A DNA stretch of 64,000 bases from Pseudomonas putida (GTDB lineage: Bacteria > Pseudomonadota > Gammaproteobacteria > Pseudomonadales > Pseudomonadaceae): assembly GCF_028682635.1 (NCBI RefSeq), contig NZ_JANHLK010000012.1, forward strand, positions 124,001 through 188,000, written 5' to 3'. The notes beneath the pieces were generated by a model. The model had not been told where the DNA came from and ran no database searches. It was given only the letters and a program-made list of their open reading frames with translations. Numbering within the stretch: position 1 is the stretch's first letter; each line of letters opens with the position of its first letter. Shown in pieces: positions 54,453-62,830 of this stretch. The position numbers were made by a program, and so were the translations under genes.

Positions 54453-55052
54453 ATGAGCTTTATTACATCTTCGGAGTTTTCTTTTCTAATAACAGCCTCA
54501 GCGCTACTTGCAAGTCCAGGGCCCGCAACAATGGCTCTGGCGGCGAGTGGGGCGGCATACGGGCTCAAGCGATCACTCCTGTTCTTCGCCGGAATCATGG
54601 CAGGGCTCGCGATTTCAGTTAGCCTGGTAGCGTCAGGCGTCTTCCTTGTTATTCAACAGGTGCCAATACTTGCTACGGGAGTGGGACTTGTCTCGGCAGC
54701 CTACATCCTGTTCCTCGCCTGGTCGATTGCTAGAACTCCGCCTATCAGCAGTGTAACAACGGTGGCAGCACCACGATGGAATGCCGGATTTATTATTGGC
54801 GTAACCAATATCAAAGCCTACGCAGTATTTGCAGCGCTGCTGGGAGGATTTCCGCTGGGATTACCACATCCATGGGATTTGGTATTCAAGATTGCTGGTA
54901 GCCTGGGGATCTGCGTTACTTTTGATTTTATCTGGCTTTGTTCCGGCAATCATTTGAGACGCTTTTTTATCCGACCACGCTGGAATCGAGCACTCAACAT
55001 AAGCTTTGCCATGCTGATGATATCCAGCGTTGCCTGGTCGCTATTGATCTGA
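54453..55052 (+). CDS. LysE family amino-acid exporter
   Basis: This is a 199-residue inner-membrane exporter of the LysE/RhtB superfamily, with six predicted helices. The family opening FLITASALLASPGPATMALAASG is present, then YGLKRSLLFFAGIMAGLAISV, ILFLAWSIAR, and the NIKAYAVFAALLGGF segment, equivalent to the NPK motif. It exports an amino acid or similar compound. It is 23 bases beyond the truncated SHMT gene and divergent from the Lrp regulator, a common export module layout. The C-terminal part is also AT-rich. Confidence 0.87.
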   Translation: MSFITSSEFSFLITASALLASPGPATMALAASGAAYGLKRSLLFFAGIMAGLAISVSLVASGVFLVIQQVPILATGVGLVSAAYILFLAWSIARTPPISSVTTVAAPRWNAGFIIGVTNIKAYAVFAALLGGFPLGLPHPWDLVFKIAGSLGICVTFDFIWLCSGNHLRRFFIRPRWNRALNISFAMLMISSVAWSLLI

Positions 55053-55092
55053 GATTCAACATGGGCAGGAGCGGGCGAGCCGCTCCTGAACA

Positions 55093-55818
55093 TTAGGACT
55101 GTTTTTCGAACTTCAGGTCCCAAACGCCATGCCCAAGACGTTCGCCACGGCGTTCGAACTTGGTGATCGGCCGCTCGGCCGGGCGTGGTACACATTTTCC
55201 GTCTTCGGCCAGGTTGCGGTAACCCGGGGCCACGTTCATCACTTCCAGCATGTACTCGGCGTACGGTTCCCAGTCGGTGGCCATGTGCAGGATACCGCCG
55301 ACCTTCAGCTTGCTGCGCACCAGCTCGGCGAATGACGCCTGGACGATACGACGCTTGTGGTGACGGCTCTTGTGCCATGGGTCCGGGAAAAACAGCATCA
55401 GGCGGTCGAGGCTGTTATCGGCCACGCAGCGGTTGAGCACTTCGATGGCATCGCAATCGTAGACCCGCAGGTTGGTCAAACCCTGAGTCAGCACGCCATT
55501 GAGCAGCGCGCCGACACCCGGACGGTGAACCTCGACGCCGATGAAATCCTGATCCGGCGAAGCCGCGGCCATTTCCAGCAGCGAATGGCCCATGCCGAAG
55601 CCGATTTCCAGCGAGCGCGGTGCCGAGCGACCGAACACCTGGTCGAAGTCCACCGGCGCTTCGGCCAGGGGCAGCACGAACAGTGGCGCGCCCTGCTCCA
55701 GGCCGCGTTGCTGGCCTTCGGTCATGCGCCCGGCGCGCATCACGAAACTCTTGATGCGGCGGTGTTGGCGCTCGTCGCCTTCTTCCGTCTGGATTGGCGT
55801 GTCGTTTGATTCAGTCAT
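55093..55818 (-). CDS. trmB: tRNA (guanine(46)-N(7))-methyltransferase
   Basis: TrmB (241 residues) makes m7G46 in the tRNA variable loop. It has the AdoMet motif [27 protein letters not shown] and the TrmB core [18 protein letters not shown], with [11 protein letters not shown] and [19 protein letters not shown] at the C-terminus. The start is ATG at 55818; a TTG one codon earlier is ignored. It follows thiG on the same strand with nine bases between, as in other pseudomonads. Confidence 0.96.
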   Translation of the reverse strand: MTESNDTPIQTEEGDERQHRRIKSFVMRAGRMTEGQQRGLEQGAPLFVLPLAEAPVDFDQVFGRSAPRSLEIGFGMGHSLLEMAAASPDQDFIGVEVHRPGVGALLNGVLTQGLTNLRVYDCDAIEVLNRCVADNSLDRLMLFFPDPWHKSRHHKRRIVQASFAELVRSKLKVGGILHMATDWEPYAEYMLEVMNVAPGYRNLAEDGKCVPRPAERPITKFERRGERLGHGVWDLKFEKQS

Positions 55819-55827
55819 CAATGGCTC

Positions 55828-56622
55828 TTACTTGATCAGACCATCCAGCGGCGAAGAGGCGCTGGCATAGAGTTTTTTCGGCATGCGGCCGGCGAGGTAG
55901 GCCAGGCGGCCTGCGACGATCGCGTGTTGCATGGCTTCGGCCATCATGATCGGCTGCTGGGCGTGGGCGATGGCCGAGTTCATCAGCACCGCATCACAGC
56001 CCAGTTCCATGGCGATGGTGGCGTCGGATGCGGTGCCGACACCGGCATCTACCAGCACCGGGATGTTCGCTTCTTCGAGGATGATCTGCAGGTTGTAAGG
56101 GTTGCAGATCCCCAGGCCCGAACCGATAAGACCGGCCAGCGGCATCACTGCGATGCAGCCGATTTCCGCCAGTTGACGGGCAATGATCGGGTCATCGCTG
56201 GTGTAGACCATCACGTCGAAGCCTTCCTTGACCAGCGATTCAGCGGCCTTGAGGGTTTCGATCACGTTGGGGAACAGGGTTTTCTGGTCCGCCAGCACTT
56301 CCAGCTTCACCAGGTTGTGGCCATCGAGCAGCTCACGGGCCAGGCGGCAGGTGCGCACGGCCTCGATCGCGTCGTAGCAGCCGGCGGTGTTCGGCAGGAA
56401 GGTGTAGCGATCCGGCGAGAGGAAATCCAGCAGGTTCGGTTCGCCCGCGTTCTGGCCGAGGTTGGTACGGCGCACGGCGAAAGTGACGATCTCGGCACCC
56501 GAGGCCTCGATGGCCAGGCGGGTTTCTTCCATGTCACGGTACTTGCCGGTACCGACCAGCAAACGCGACTGGTAAGTACGACCGGCCAGGACGAAAGGCT
56601 TGTCGTTACGAACGATGCTCAT
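55828..56622 (-). CDS. thiG: Thiazole synthase
   Basis: ThiG (264 residues) condenses deoxyxylulose phosphate, dehydroglycine and ThiS thiocarboxylate into the thiamine thiazole. It is a TIM barrel with the Schiff-base lysine in [17 protein letters not shown] (about residue 105). Other conserved parts are [38 protein letters not shown] and [14 protein letters not shown]. It follows thiS, with 60 bases between, on the same strand. Confidence 0.97.
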   Translation of the reverse strand: MSIVRNDKPFVLAGRTYQSRLLVGTGKYRDMEETRLAIEASGAEIVTFAVRRTNLGQNAGEPNLLDFLSPDRYTFLPNTAGCYDAIEAVRTCRLARELLDGHNLVKLEVLADQKTLFPNVIETLKAAESLVKEGFDVMVYTSDDPIIARQLAEIGCIAVMPLAGLIGSGLGICNPYNLQIILEEANIPVLVDAGVGTASDATIAMELGCDAVLMNSAIAHAQQPIMMAEAMQHAIVAGRLAYLAGRMPKKLYASASSPLDGLIK

Positions 56623-56682
56623 GGGGAATCCTCTGTAGGGGTGAGGGTCTTGCAGAATTCTGTGGCCAATCGGCCGAGACTA

Positions 56683-56883
56683 CTAGCCGCCGCCGATGGC
56701 GTGCACCACTTCGACGTTGTCGCCGTCGTTCAACGTGGTGCCTGCGTGCTGACTGCGCGGGACGATATCCAGATTGAGTTCGACCGCCACACGGCGTCCG
56801 GTCAAGTCCAGACGAGTCAGCAGGGCCGCAACGGTTTCACCGTCGGGCAGTTCAAAGGATTCGCCGTTCAACTGAATGCGCAT
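56683..56883 (-). CDS. thiS: Sulfur carrier protein ThiS
   Basis: ThiS (66 residues) is the ubiquitin-like sulfur carrier of thiazole synthesis. It begins [20 protein letters not shown] and ends with the functional Gly-Gly, which is adenylated by ThiF-type enzymes and converted to a thiocarboxylate. The start at 56883 gives the standard length; the frame opens six codons earlier. It is the first gene of the thiS-thiG-trmB unit. Confidence 0.95.
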   Translation of the reverse strand: MRIQLNGESFELPDGETVAALLTRLDLTGRRVAVELNLDIVPRSQHAGTTLNDGDNVEVVHAIGGG

Positions 56884-56954
56884 GCGCAATGCCGCCATCA
56901 TTTTTTGGGGCTGGCATTCTAGCCCGATCGTGACCTAAAGGTCAGCAACAAGCG

Positions 56955-57335
56955 TCAAGCGGTCAACGGCAAGCGCCAGGCGGCAAGGCCCAGGCAGAGC
57001 CAGCCCGCCAGGAACGCCAGGCCGCCGAACGGGGTGACGATGCCGAGCTTGCTGACACCCGTCAGCGTCAGCACGTACAGGCTGCCGGAGAACAGCAGGA
57101 TGCCGATGACAAAGGAAGCACCGGCCCAGGTGACCAGGCGACCGGGCATCTGCGTCGCCAGTAAAGCCACGCCCAGCAATGCCAGGGTGTGCACCAGCTG
57201 ATAGGTGACGCCGGTATGGAAAATCGCCAGGTATTCGGCACTCAGGCGGTTTTTCAGGCCATGGGCGGCGAACGCGCCGAGACCGACTCCGGTGAAGCCG
57301 AAAAAAGCGGCCAGCATCAAAAAGCCACGCAGCAT
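56955..57335 (-). CDS. DUF423 family membrane protein
   Basis: This is a 126-residue inner-membrane protein of the DUF423 (YgdD) family with four helices. FTGVGLGAFAAHGLKNRL, FHTGVTYQLVHTLALLGVALL, SGSLYVLTLTGVSKLGIVTPFGGLAFLAGW (in two parts) are the conserved blocks. Its role is unknown. It is divergent from mtgA. Confidence 0.92.
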   Translation of the reverse strand: MLRGFLMLAAFFGFTGVGLGAFAAHGLKNRLSAEYLAIFHTGVTYQLVHTLALLGVALLATQMPGRLVTWAGASFVIGILLFSGSLYVLTLTGVSKLGIVTPFGGLAFLAGWLCLGLAAWRLPLTA

Positions 57336-57370
57336 GAAGAACTCCAGTCAGTCTCGATCAACAGGGTCTG

Positions 57371-57376
57371 TATAAT
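57371..57376 (+). promoter_or_regulatory. -10 element of mtgA
   Basis: A perfect TATAAT 34 bases upstream of the mtgA ATG. The -35 region is weak. Confidence 0.45.
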
Positions 57377-57409
57377 GGCCCGCTCAACGGGTTCGGCCAA
57401 GCCATCTCT

Positions 57410-58132
57410 ATGCTGCGTATCTATTTCCGTCGTTTCATCAAGGCCGTGCTCTGGTTCATGGGCGTCAGCGTCGTGCTGGTGTTGATTTTTCGCGTGGTGC
57501 CACCGCCCGGGACCACGCTGATGGTCGAGCGCAAGATCGAATCCTGGATCGATGGCGAGCCCATCGACCTGCAACGCACCTGGAAACCCTGGGATGAAAT
57601 CTCCGACGACCTGAAAGTCGCGGTGATTGCCGGTGAGGACCAGAAATTTCCCGAGCATTGGGGCTTTGACTTCGGCGCGATCCAGAAAGCACTGGCCCAC
57701 AACGAGCTCGGCGGCACGATTCGTGGTGCCAGCACCCTAAGCCAGCAGGTGTCGAAGAACCTGTTCCTGTGGTCCGGCCGCAGCTGGCTGCGCAAAGGCC
57801 TGGAAGCCTGGTTTACCGGGTTGATCGAGGTGTTCTGGCCCAAACAGCGGATTCTTGAGGTGTACCTCAACAGCGTCGAGTGGGATGACGGGGTGTTTGG
57901 GGCAGAGGCGGCGGCCAGGCATCACTTCGGTGTCGGCGCCAAATCGTTGTCCCGGCAGCAGGCCAGCTTGCTGGCAGCGGTACTGCCCAACCCGCGGGTG
58001 TGGAGCGCCAGCCATCCGACCAATTACGTGGCGCGGCGCGCTGGCTGGATACGCCGGCAGATGAGCCAGCTCGGCGGGGACAGCTATCTGGTTGGCCTTA
58101 ACGATTCGCGCAGGGCGCCTTGGTCCCAGTAA
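57410..58132 (+). CDS. mtgA: Monofunctional biosynthetic peptidoglycan transglycosylase
   Basis: MtgA (240 residues) polymerises lipid II into glycan strands at the inner membrane. One N-terminal helix (VLWFMGVSVVLVLIFRVV) anchors a GT51 domain with the catalytic glutamate in AGEDQKFPEHWGFD. The donor-site block GASTLSQQVSKNLFLW and RILEVYLNSVEWDDGVFGAEAAA follow. It has no transpeptidase part. It is isolated between DUF423 and rpoH. Confidence 0.95.
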   Translation: MLRIYFRRFIKAVLWFMGVSVVLVLIFRVVPPPGTTLMVERKIESWIDGEPIDLQRTWKPWDEISDDLKVAVIAGEDQKFPEHWGFDFGAIQKALAHNELGGTIRGASTLSQQVSKNLFLWSGRSWLRKGLEAWFTGLIEVFWPKQRILEVYLNSVEWDDGVFGAEAAARHHFGVGAKSLSRQQASLLAAVLPNPRVWSASHPTNYVARRAGWIRRQMSQLGGDSYLVGLNDSRRAPWSQ

Positions 58133-58146
58133 CACTGCAAATCCCC

Positions 58147-58236
58147 TGTGGGAGCGGGCTTGCTCGCGAAAGCGGTGTATCAGACAGCATCTATGTCGAC
58201 TGATACACCGCCTTCGCGAGCAAGCCCGCTCCCACA
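58147..58236. repeat. Paired REP element with palindromic spacer
   Basis: TGTGGGAGCGGGCTTGCTCGCGAA ... TTCGCGAGCAAGCCCGCTCCCACA. The spacer itself holds GCGGTGTATCAG / CTGATACACCGC, so nearly the whole element folds on itself. It lies between the convergent mtgA and rpoH. Confidence 0.93.
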
Positions 58237-58267
58237 TTGGTTTTGTGTCGTGAAGGAAATTTCGGGC

Positions 58268-58308
58268 ACAAAAAAAACACCCCGATCAATGATCGGGGCG
58301 TTTTTTTG
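58268..58308. terminator. Bidirectional rho-independent terminator
   Basis: AAAAAAAACACCCCGATC-AAT-GATCGGGGCGTTTTTTT gives a stable stem with A- and T-runs; it ends rpoH on the minus strand and can serve mtgA. Confidence 0.92.
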
Positions 58309-58323
58309 TTGCCTTCGTGCAGG

Positions 58324-59178
58324 TTACGCGGCGATCGACAACTTGAGCTTATTCATCGCGCTCTTCTCGAGCTGACGAATACGCTCGGCCGATACGTTGT
58401 ACTTCTGCGCCAGGTCGTGCAGCGTGGACTTTTCTTCTGCCAGCCAGCGCTGGTAGAGGATGTCGCGGCTGCGGTCGTCCAGCACTTCCAGCGCTTCGTG
58501 CAGGTTGTGGTTGGAGTTGTCGCTCCAGTCGGCATCTTCCAGTTGACGGGCCGGGTCGTACCGGTGGTCTTCCAGATAGTTGGCCGGCGACTGGAAAGCG
58601 CTGTCGTCGTCGGCTTCGGCCGCCGGGTCGAAGGCCATGTCGTGACCGGTCAGGCGACTTTCCATCTCGCGCACTTCCCGCGGCTCGACGCCGAGGCTTT
58701 CCGCCACACGGTGGACTTCCTCGTTGTTCAGCCAGGCCAGGCGTTTTTTCTGGCTGCGCAGGTTGAAGAACAGCTTGCGCTGGGCCTTGGTGGTCGCGAC
58801 TTTCACGATGCGCCAGTTACGCAGGATGAATTCGTGGATTTCCGCCTTGATCCAGTGCACGGCAAAGGACACCAGGCGCACGCCCATTTCCGGGTTGAAG
58901 CGCTTCACGGCCTTCATCAGGCCGACGTTACCTTCCTGGATCAGGTCAGCCTGGGCCAGGCCGTAGCCGGAATAGCTACGGGCGATATGTACGACAAAAC
59001 GCAGGTGGGCGAGCACCATCTGCCGAGCCGCCTCAAGATCCTGCTCATAATAGAGACTCTCGGCCAGTTCACGCTCCTGCTCCGGCGTCAGCAATGGAAT
59101 GCTGTTGACGGTGTGCACATAGGCCTCCAGGTTCGCACCCGGGACCAGAGCATATGCAGGCTGCAAAGAATTGGTCAT
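58324..59178 (-). CDS. rpoH: RNA polymerase sigma factor RpoH (sigma-32)
   Basis: RpoH (284 residues) directs transcription of heat-shock genes. Region 2 is seen in [36 protein letters not shown] (split at the core) and the RpoH box in [18 protein letters not shown], which is specific to this sigma. Region 4 holds [19 protein letters not shown]. The start at 59178 has GGGAGGTTTTTTCGT in front; the longer frame to 59337 is rejected. Control is expected at translation, as in E. coli. A 13-base palindrome lies in its leader region. Confidence 0.97.
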   Translation of the reverse strand: MTNSLQPAYALVPGANLEAYVHTVNSIPLLTPEQERELAESLYYEQDLEAARQMVLAHLRFVVHIARSYSGYGLAQADLIQEGNVGLMKAVKRFNPEMGVRLVSFAVHWIKAEIHEFILRNWRIVKVATTKAQRKLFFNLRSQKKRLAWLNNEEVHRVAESLGVEPREVREMESRLTGHDMAFDPAAEADDDSAFQSPANYLEDHRYDPARQLEDADWSDNSNHNLHEALEVLDDRSRDILYQRWLAEEKSTLHDLAQKYNVSAERIRQLEKSAMNKLKLSIAA

Positions 59179-59205
59179 ACGAAAAAACCTCCCACTTACA
59201 TACTC

Positions 59206-59218
59206 GTGCCAATGGCAC
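59206..59218 (-). promoter_or_regulatory. GTGCCAATGGCAC palindrome upstream of rpoH
   Basis: A perfect palindromic pair of five-base arms (GTGCC/GGCAC) around AAT, 28 bases upstream of the rpoH start. A near-identical palindrome lies at 62601-62615 between ftsY and the M16 gene. Confidence 0.45.
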
Positions 59219-59291
59219 TGCGAAAATTGACCGGAAACCGAAAGACAAGTTCCCCTAAAAACTGCAAGGTCAATCACGCGCAAAAAAGATT

Positions 59292-60314
59292 CTACTTCGG
59301 CGCCAGCTCCCTGAGATGACGTGCGACTGCAATCCATGCACCGATATAACCCAACAGCACCGCGCCAAGCAAGAGAGACAGACCGTCGGCAACCGGTACG
59401 CCGGCCAGTGCGAAATCACTGCCATATAAACCGGCCAGCCCGACCACTGCATCGTTCAACCAGTTCAGGCCGAACGCCAATACGCCCCAGGAAAGAATCC
59501 CCGCACCGAAACCGTAGAGCGCGCCCATATAAAGAAAGGGCCTGCGCACATAGCTGTCGGTGCCGCCTACGAGTTTAATCACTTCTATCTCTGTGCGGCG
59601 GTTTTCAATATGAAGACGAATGGTATTGCCTATCACCAAAAGTAATGCGGAAACCAGGAGCACGGTCAGACCGAAGACAAAACGGTCGCCCAGCTTGAGG
59701 ATGGCTGCCAGACGCTCGACCCAGACTAGATCAAGCTGCGCCTGTTGTACCCTGGGCAGTTCGGAAAGTTTTTGTCTTAATGCTTCAAGGGTCGGCTTGT
59801 CGACCTCGGTCGGCGTCACCAGAACCACGCCAGGCAGCGGGTTTTCCGGCAGTTCCTTGAGCGCTTCACCCAGGCCGGACTGCTGCTGGAACTCTTCCAG
59901 CGCCTGATCGCGGCCGACGTATTCGGCATCTGCCACGCCAGGGATGCCCTTGATCTGTTCGCGCAGCGCCTCGCCGTCAGTCGGGCTGGCGTCGAGTTGC
60001 AGGTACAGGGAAATCTGCGCCGCGCGCTGCCATGAACCGCCCAGTCGCTCGACGTTACTTAGCAAAAGTGACAGCCCCATGGGCAAACTCAAGGCCACCG
60101 CCATCACCATGCAGGTGAAAAAGCTGCCGATGGGCTGCTTGCCCAGGCGGCGCAAGCTGTCCAGCAGGCTGGCGCGATGGCTCTCGATCCAGGCGCGCAA
60201 CAGCGTGGCGAAGTCCGGGCCGTCATCGTCGTCGTGTTTTTTCTTCTTCGGTTGCGGGTCGGCAGCCTTGGGGGCCACGCGCTCGGAAACCTTTGGACTG
60301 CGGGTCGCACTCAT
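59292..60314 (-). CDS. ftsX: Cell division protein FtsX
   Basis: FtsX (340 residues) is the integral membrane subunit of the FtsEX complex, which activates septal peptidoglycan hydrolases. The N-terminal 45 residues are charged and cytoplasmic ([13 protein letters not shown]). The first helix lies near 70-90, and a periplasmic domain follows (about 95-215, [17 protein letters not shown] and [16 protein letters not shown]). Three helices end the protein. Its ATG overlaps the ftsE stop as ATGA. It is the last gene of the ftsYEX operon and lies upstream of rpoH, a well-conserved order. Confidence 0.95.
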   Translation of the reverse strand: MSATRSPKVSERVAPKAADPQPKKKKHDDDDGPDFATLLRAWIESHRASLLDSLRRLGKQPIGSFFTCMVMAVALSLPMGLSLLLSNVERLGGSWQRAAQISLYLQLDASPTDGEALREQIKGIPGVADAEYVGRDQALEEFQQQSGLGEALKELPENPLPGVVLVTPTEVDKPTLEALRQKLSELPRVQQAQLDLVWVERLAAILKLGDRFVFGLTVLLVSALLLVIGNTIRLHIENRRTEIEVIKLVGGTDSYVRRPFLYMGALYGFGAGILSWGVLAFGLNWLNDAVVGLAGLYGSDFALAGVPVADGLSLLLGAVLLGYIGAWIAVARHLRELAPK

Positions 60315-60982
60315 TCGCCGGCCTCCCCATCGCCGATCAATCGGCCGCGTTGCAACGTCAGCATGCGGTGGCGCATGCGCGCGATCAGCGCCAGGTCGTG
60401 GCTGGCGATCAGCACGCTGGTGCCCAGGCGATTGATGTCTTCGAACACACCCATGATTTCCGCCGCCAGGCGCGGGTCGAGGTTACCGGTCGGTTCGTCC
60501 GCCAGCAGCAGGGCCGGGCGGTGCACGATGGCGCGGGCAATGCCGACGCGCTGTTGCTGACCGGTGGACAGGTCGCCGGGATACAGGTCGGTCTTGTCCG
60601 ACAGCGCCACGCGCTCCAGGGCCGAGTCCACGCGCTTGGCGATTTCAGCCTTGGACAAACCGAGTATCTGCAACGGCAGCGCGACGTTGTTGAACACCGT
60701 GCGATCGAACAGCAACTGGTGGTTCTGGAACACCACGCCGATCTGCCGACGCAGGAAGGGAATCTGTGCGTTGCTGATGGTGCTCAGGTCTTGCCCGGCC
60801 AGCAGCAGCTTGCCACTGGTCGGGCGCTCCATGGCCAGCAGCAGTCGCAGCAAAGTGCTTTTGCCGGCGCCGGAATGGCCAGTGACGAACAAAAACTCGC
60901 CGCGACGGACCCGAAAGCTCAGCTCATGCAAGCCGACGTGACCGTTCGGGTAGCGTTTACCGACCTGTTCGAAACGAATCAT
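60311..60982 (-). CDS. ftsE: Cell division ATP-binding protein FtsE
   Basis: FtsE (223 residues) is the ABC-type ATPase of FtsEX. Walker A is in GHSGAGKSTLLRLLL (about residue 36), the signature in LSTGQQQRVGIARAIVHRP, and Walker B in LLLADEPTGNLD. The Q-loop is VVFQNHQLLFDRTV. The ATG at 60982 follows GGGAGCGTTC and overlaps the ftsY stop. With FtsX it links FtsZ to cell-wall hydrolase control. Confidence 0.97.
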   Translation of the reverse strand: MIRFEQVGKRYPNGHVGLHELSFRVRRGEFLFVTGHSGAGKSTLLRLLLAMERPTSGKLLLAGQDLSTISNAQIPFLRRQIGVVFQNHQLLFDRTVFNNVALPLQILGLSKAEIAKRVDSALERVALSDKTDLYPGDLSTGQQQRVGIARAIVHRPALLLADEPTGNLDPRLAAEIMGVFEDINRLGTSVLIASHDLALIARMRHRMLTLQRGRLIGDGEAGE

Positions 60983-62487
60983 GAACGCTCCCGCTCGGCA
61001 AACAGTGCCTGGACAAAGGGTTCAGCTTCAAAAGTGCGCAGATCGTCGATGCCTTCACCGACGCCGATGTAGCGGATCGGCAGGCCGAACTGCTTGGCCA
61101 GGGCGAAAATCACCCCGCCCTTGGCGGTGCCGTCGAGCTTGGTCAGCGCCAGGCCGGTCAGTTCGACGGTCTGGTTGAATTGCTTGGCCTGGTTGATGGC
61201 GTTCTGGCCGGTTCCGGCATCGAGTACCAGCAACACCTCGTGCGGTGCGTCGGCATCGAGCTTGCTGATCACCCGGCGAACCTTCTTCAGTTCTTCCATC
61301 AGGTTGTCTTTGGTGTGCAGGCGACCGGCGGTATCGGCGATCAGCACATCGATGCCACGGGCCTTGGCGGCCTGTACGGCGTCGAAGATCACCGAAGCCG
61401 AGTCGGCGCCGGTGTGCTGGGCGATGACCGGAATCTTGTTGCGCTCGCCCCAGACCTGCAATTGCTCGACGGCGGCGGCGCGGAAGGTGTCGCCGGCGGC
61501 GAGCATGACTTTCTTGCCTTCCAGCTGCAGTTTTTTCGCCAGCTTGCCGATCGTGGTGGTTTTACCGGCGCCGTTGACGCCCACCACCAGGATCACGAAC
61601 GGCTTGTTCTGCGAGGTGATTTTCAGCGGTTGCTCGACGGGCTTGAGCATGGCTGCCAGCTCGCCCTGCAAGGATTTGTACAACGCGTCGGCATCGGCCA
61701 GCTCCTTGCGTGCGACCTTCTGGGTCAGGCGCTGGATGATCACTGAAGTGGCTTCGACGCCAACGTCAGCGGTCAGCAGGCGGGTTTCGAGGTCATCGAG
61801 CAGCTCGTCATCGATGGCTTTCCTGCCCAGGAACAAGCTGGCCATGCCTTCGCCGATGCTGGCGCTGGTCTTGGACAGGCCTTGCTTGAGGCGGGCGAAG
61901 AAACCGGCTTTGCTTTCCTCGGAGCGTACTGGCTCGGCTGGAACTTCGACTGGCGCTTCGACGGGGGCGGCGGCGACAGGCGTAATAACAGGTACAGGTA
62001 CAGGTGCAGGCTCTGGCGCCTGGACAATCGGTACAACCGGCGGAACAAATACAGGGGCCGCAGGCGTTGGCGCAGCCTCGACCACGGGCGCAGCGACCGG
62101 CTCGATCACTGGAGCCCGAACCGGCTCCGGCGTCCACGCAGCAGGTGCCGGAATCGGCGGCGTCACATGCGGCGCCTGCTCGTCTTCGACCAGCGCCACC
62201 GGCTCTTCCGCCACCGGCAAGGTCAGCCAAGGCTCGGCGGCCGGAGTCAGCGGCAGTTCGGCGACGATTTCAGGTGCAGGCTCGACAACCGGTTGCAGCA
62301 CCGGCTCGGCGATCGGCAACACCACCGGCGCAGGTTCGGCGTCTATCACCGGCGCAGGCGTTGGCTCAGGAAGTGGCTGTGGCTGTTCGACGACGGGTTC
62401 CTGCGGCTTTTTGCGCAGCCATCCGAACAGGCTTTTCTTTTCACCAGCCGCAGCTGGGGTCTTCTTGTCGTCGTTGGAACCAAACAT
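60979..62487 (-). CDS. ftsY: Signal recognition particle receptor FtsY
   Basis: FtsY (502 residues) is the SRP receptor GTPase that docks ribosomes to SecYEG. The N-terminal 190 or so residues are acidic and proline-rich (many Ala, Pro, Val and Glu in imperfect repeats) and form the A domain for membrane contact. The N domain (KQGLSKTSASIGEGMASLFLGRK) is followed by the G domain: VVGVNGAGKTTTIGKLA, GDTFRAAAVEQL, DTAGRLHTKDNLMEEL, LTKLDGTAKGG and GVGEGIDDL. The end overlaps ftsE. The A domain is unusually long and repetitive. Confidence 0.97.
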   Translation of the reverse strand: MFGSNDDKKTPAAAGEKKSLFGWLRKKPQEPVVEQPQPLPEPTPAPVIDAEPAPVVLPIAEPVLQPVVEPAPEIVAELPLTPAAEPWLTLPVAEEPVALVEDEQAPHVTPPIPAPAAWTPEPVRAPVIEPVAAPVVEAAPTPAAPVFVPPVVPIVQAPEPAPVPVPVITPVAAAPVEAPVEVPAEPVRSEESKAGFFARLKQGLSKTSASIGEGMASLFLGRKAIDDELLDDLETRLLTADVGVEATSVIIQRLTQKVARKELADADALYKSLQGELAAMLKPVEQPLKITSQNKPFVILVVGVNGAGKTTTIGKLAKKLQLEGKKVMLAAGDTFRAAAVEQLQVWGERNKIPVIAQHTGADSASVIFDAVQAAKARGIDVLIADTAGRLHTKDNLMEELKKVRRVISKLDADAPHEVLLVLDAGTGQNAINQAKQFNQTVELTGLALTKLDGTAKGGVIFALAKQFGLPIRYIGVGEGIDDLRTFEAEPFVQALFAERERS

Positions 62488-62830
62488 GGAGGACGGCTAT
62501 CTCACGGTAGCGACGCGCCAACGGGCGCCCCGGCAAATAAAAATTCGATGCAGAACAGACTGCGATTGACCCAGCTTGTTCACGCGCAACATTTTGTCGA
62601 GGTGCCAACGGCACCTTACAAAAACGATTTCACTAAGGACAGATGCGGAAAAATCGGCGAAAAAGCAGAGTCTAGTTGATAAACCACAGCCTTTTGCCGC
62701 AAACCCAAACAACCTGATCAAACGCAAAGGCCTGATAGGCGTGGCCGCCAGTAAAACGGATCAGTATCCTAGCACCCTCTCGCCCGCTGACGCTAAGACC
62801 ATGCGGGCAGCCCCAAAGGTTTAAAAACGA
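62488..62830. promoter_or_regulatory. Divergent intergenic region, ftsY and M16 peptidase
   Basis: A 343-base gap without a credible gene. It should hold the divergent promoters. A GGTGCC-AAC-GGCACC palindrome at 62601-62615 is the clearest element and resembles the palindrome upstream of rpoH (59206). Confidence 0.5.

Noticed and set aside
55828..56883. TPP riboswitch for thiS-thiG
   Set aside because: No THI-box-like conserved words are seen in the short gap upstream of thiS.
61094..62569. 491-codon frame antisense to ftsY
   Set aside because: Ser/Thr/Gly repeats mirror the Pro/Ala-rich FtsY A domain; not a real gene.
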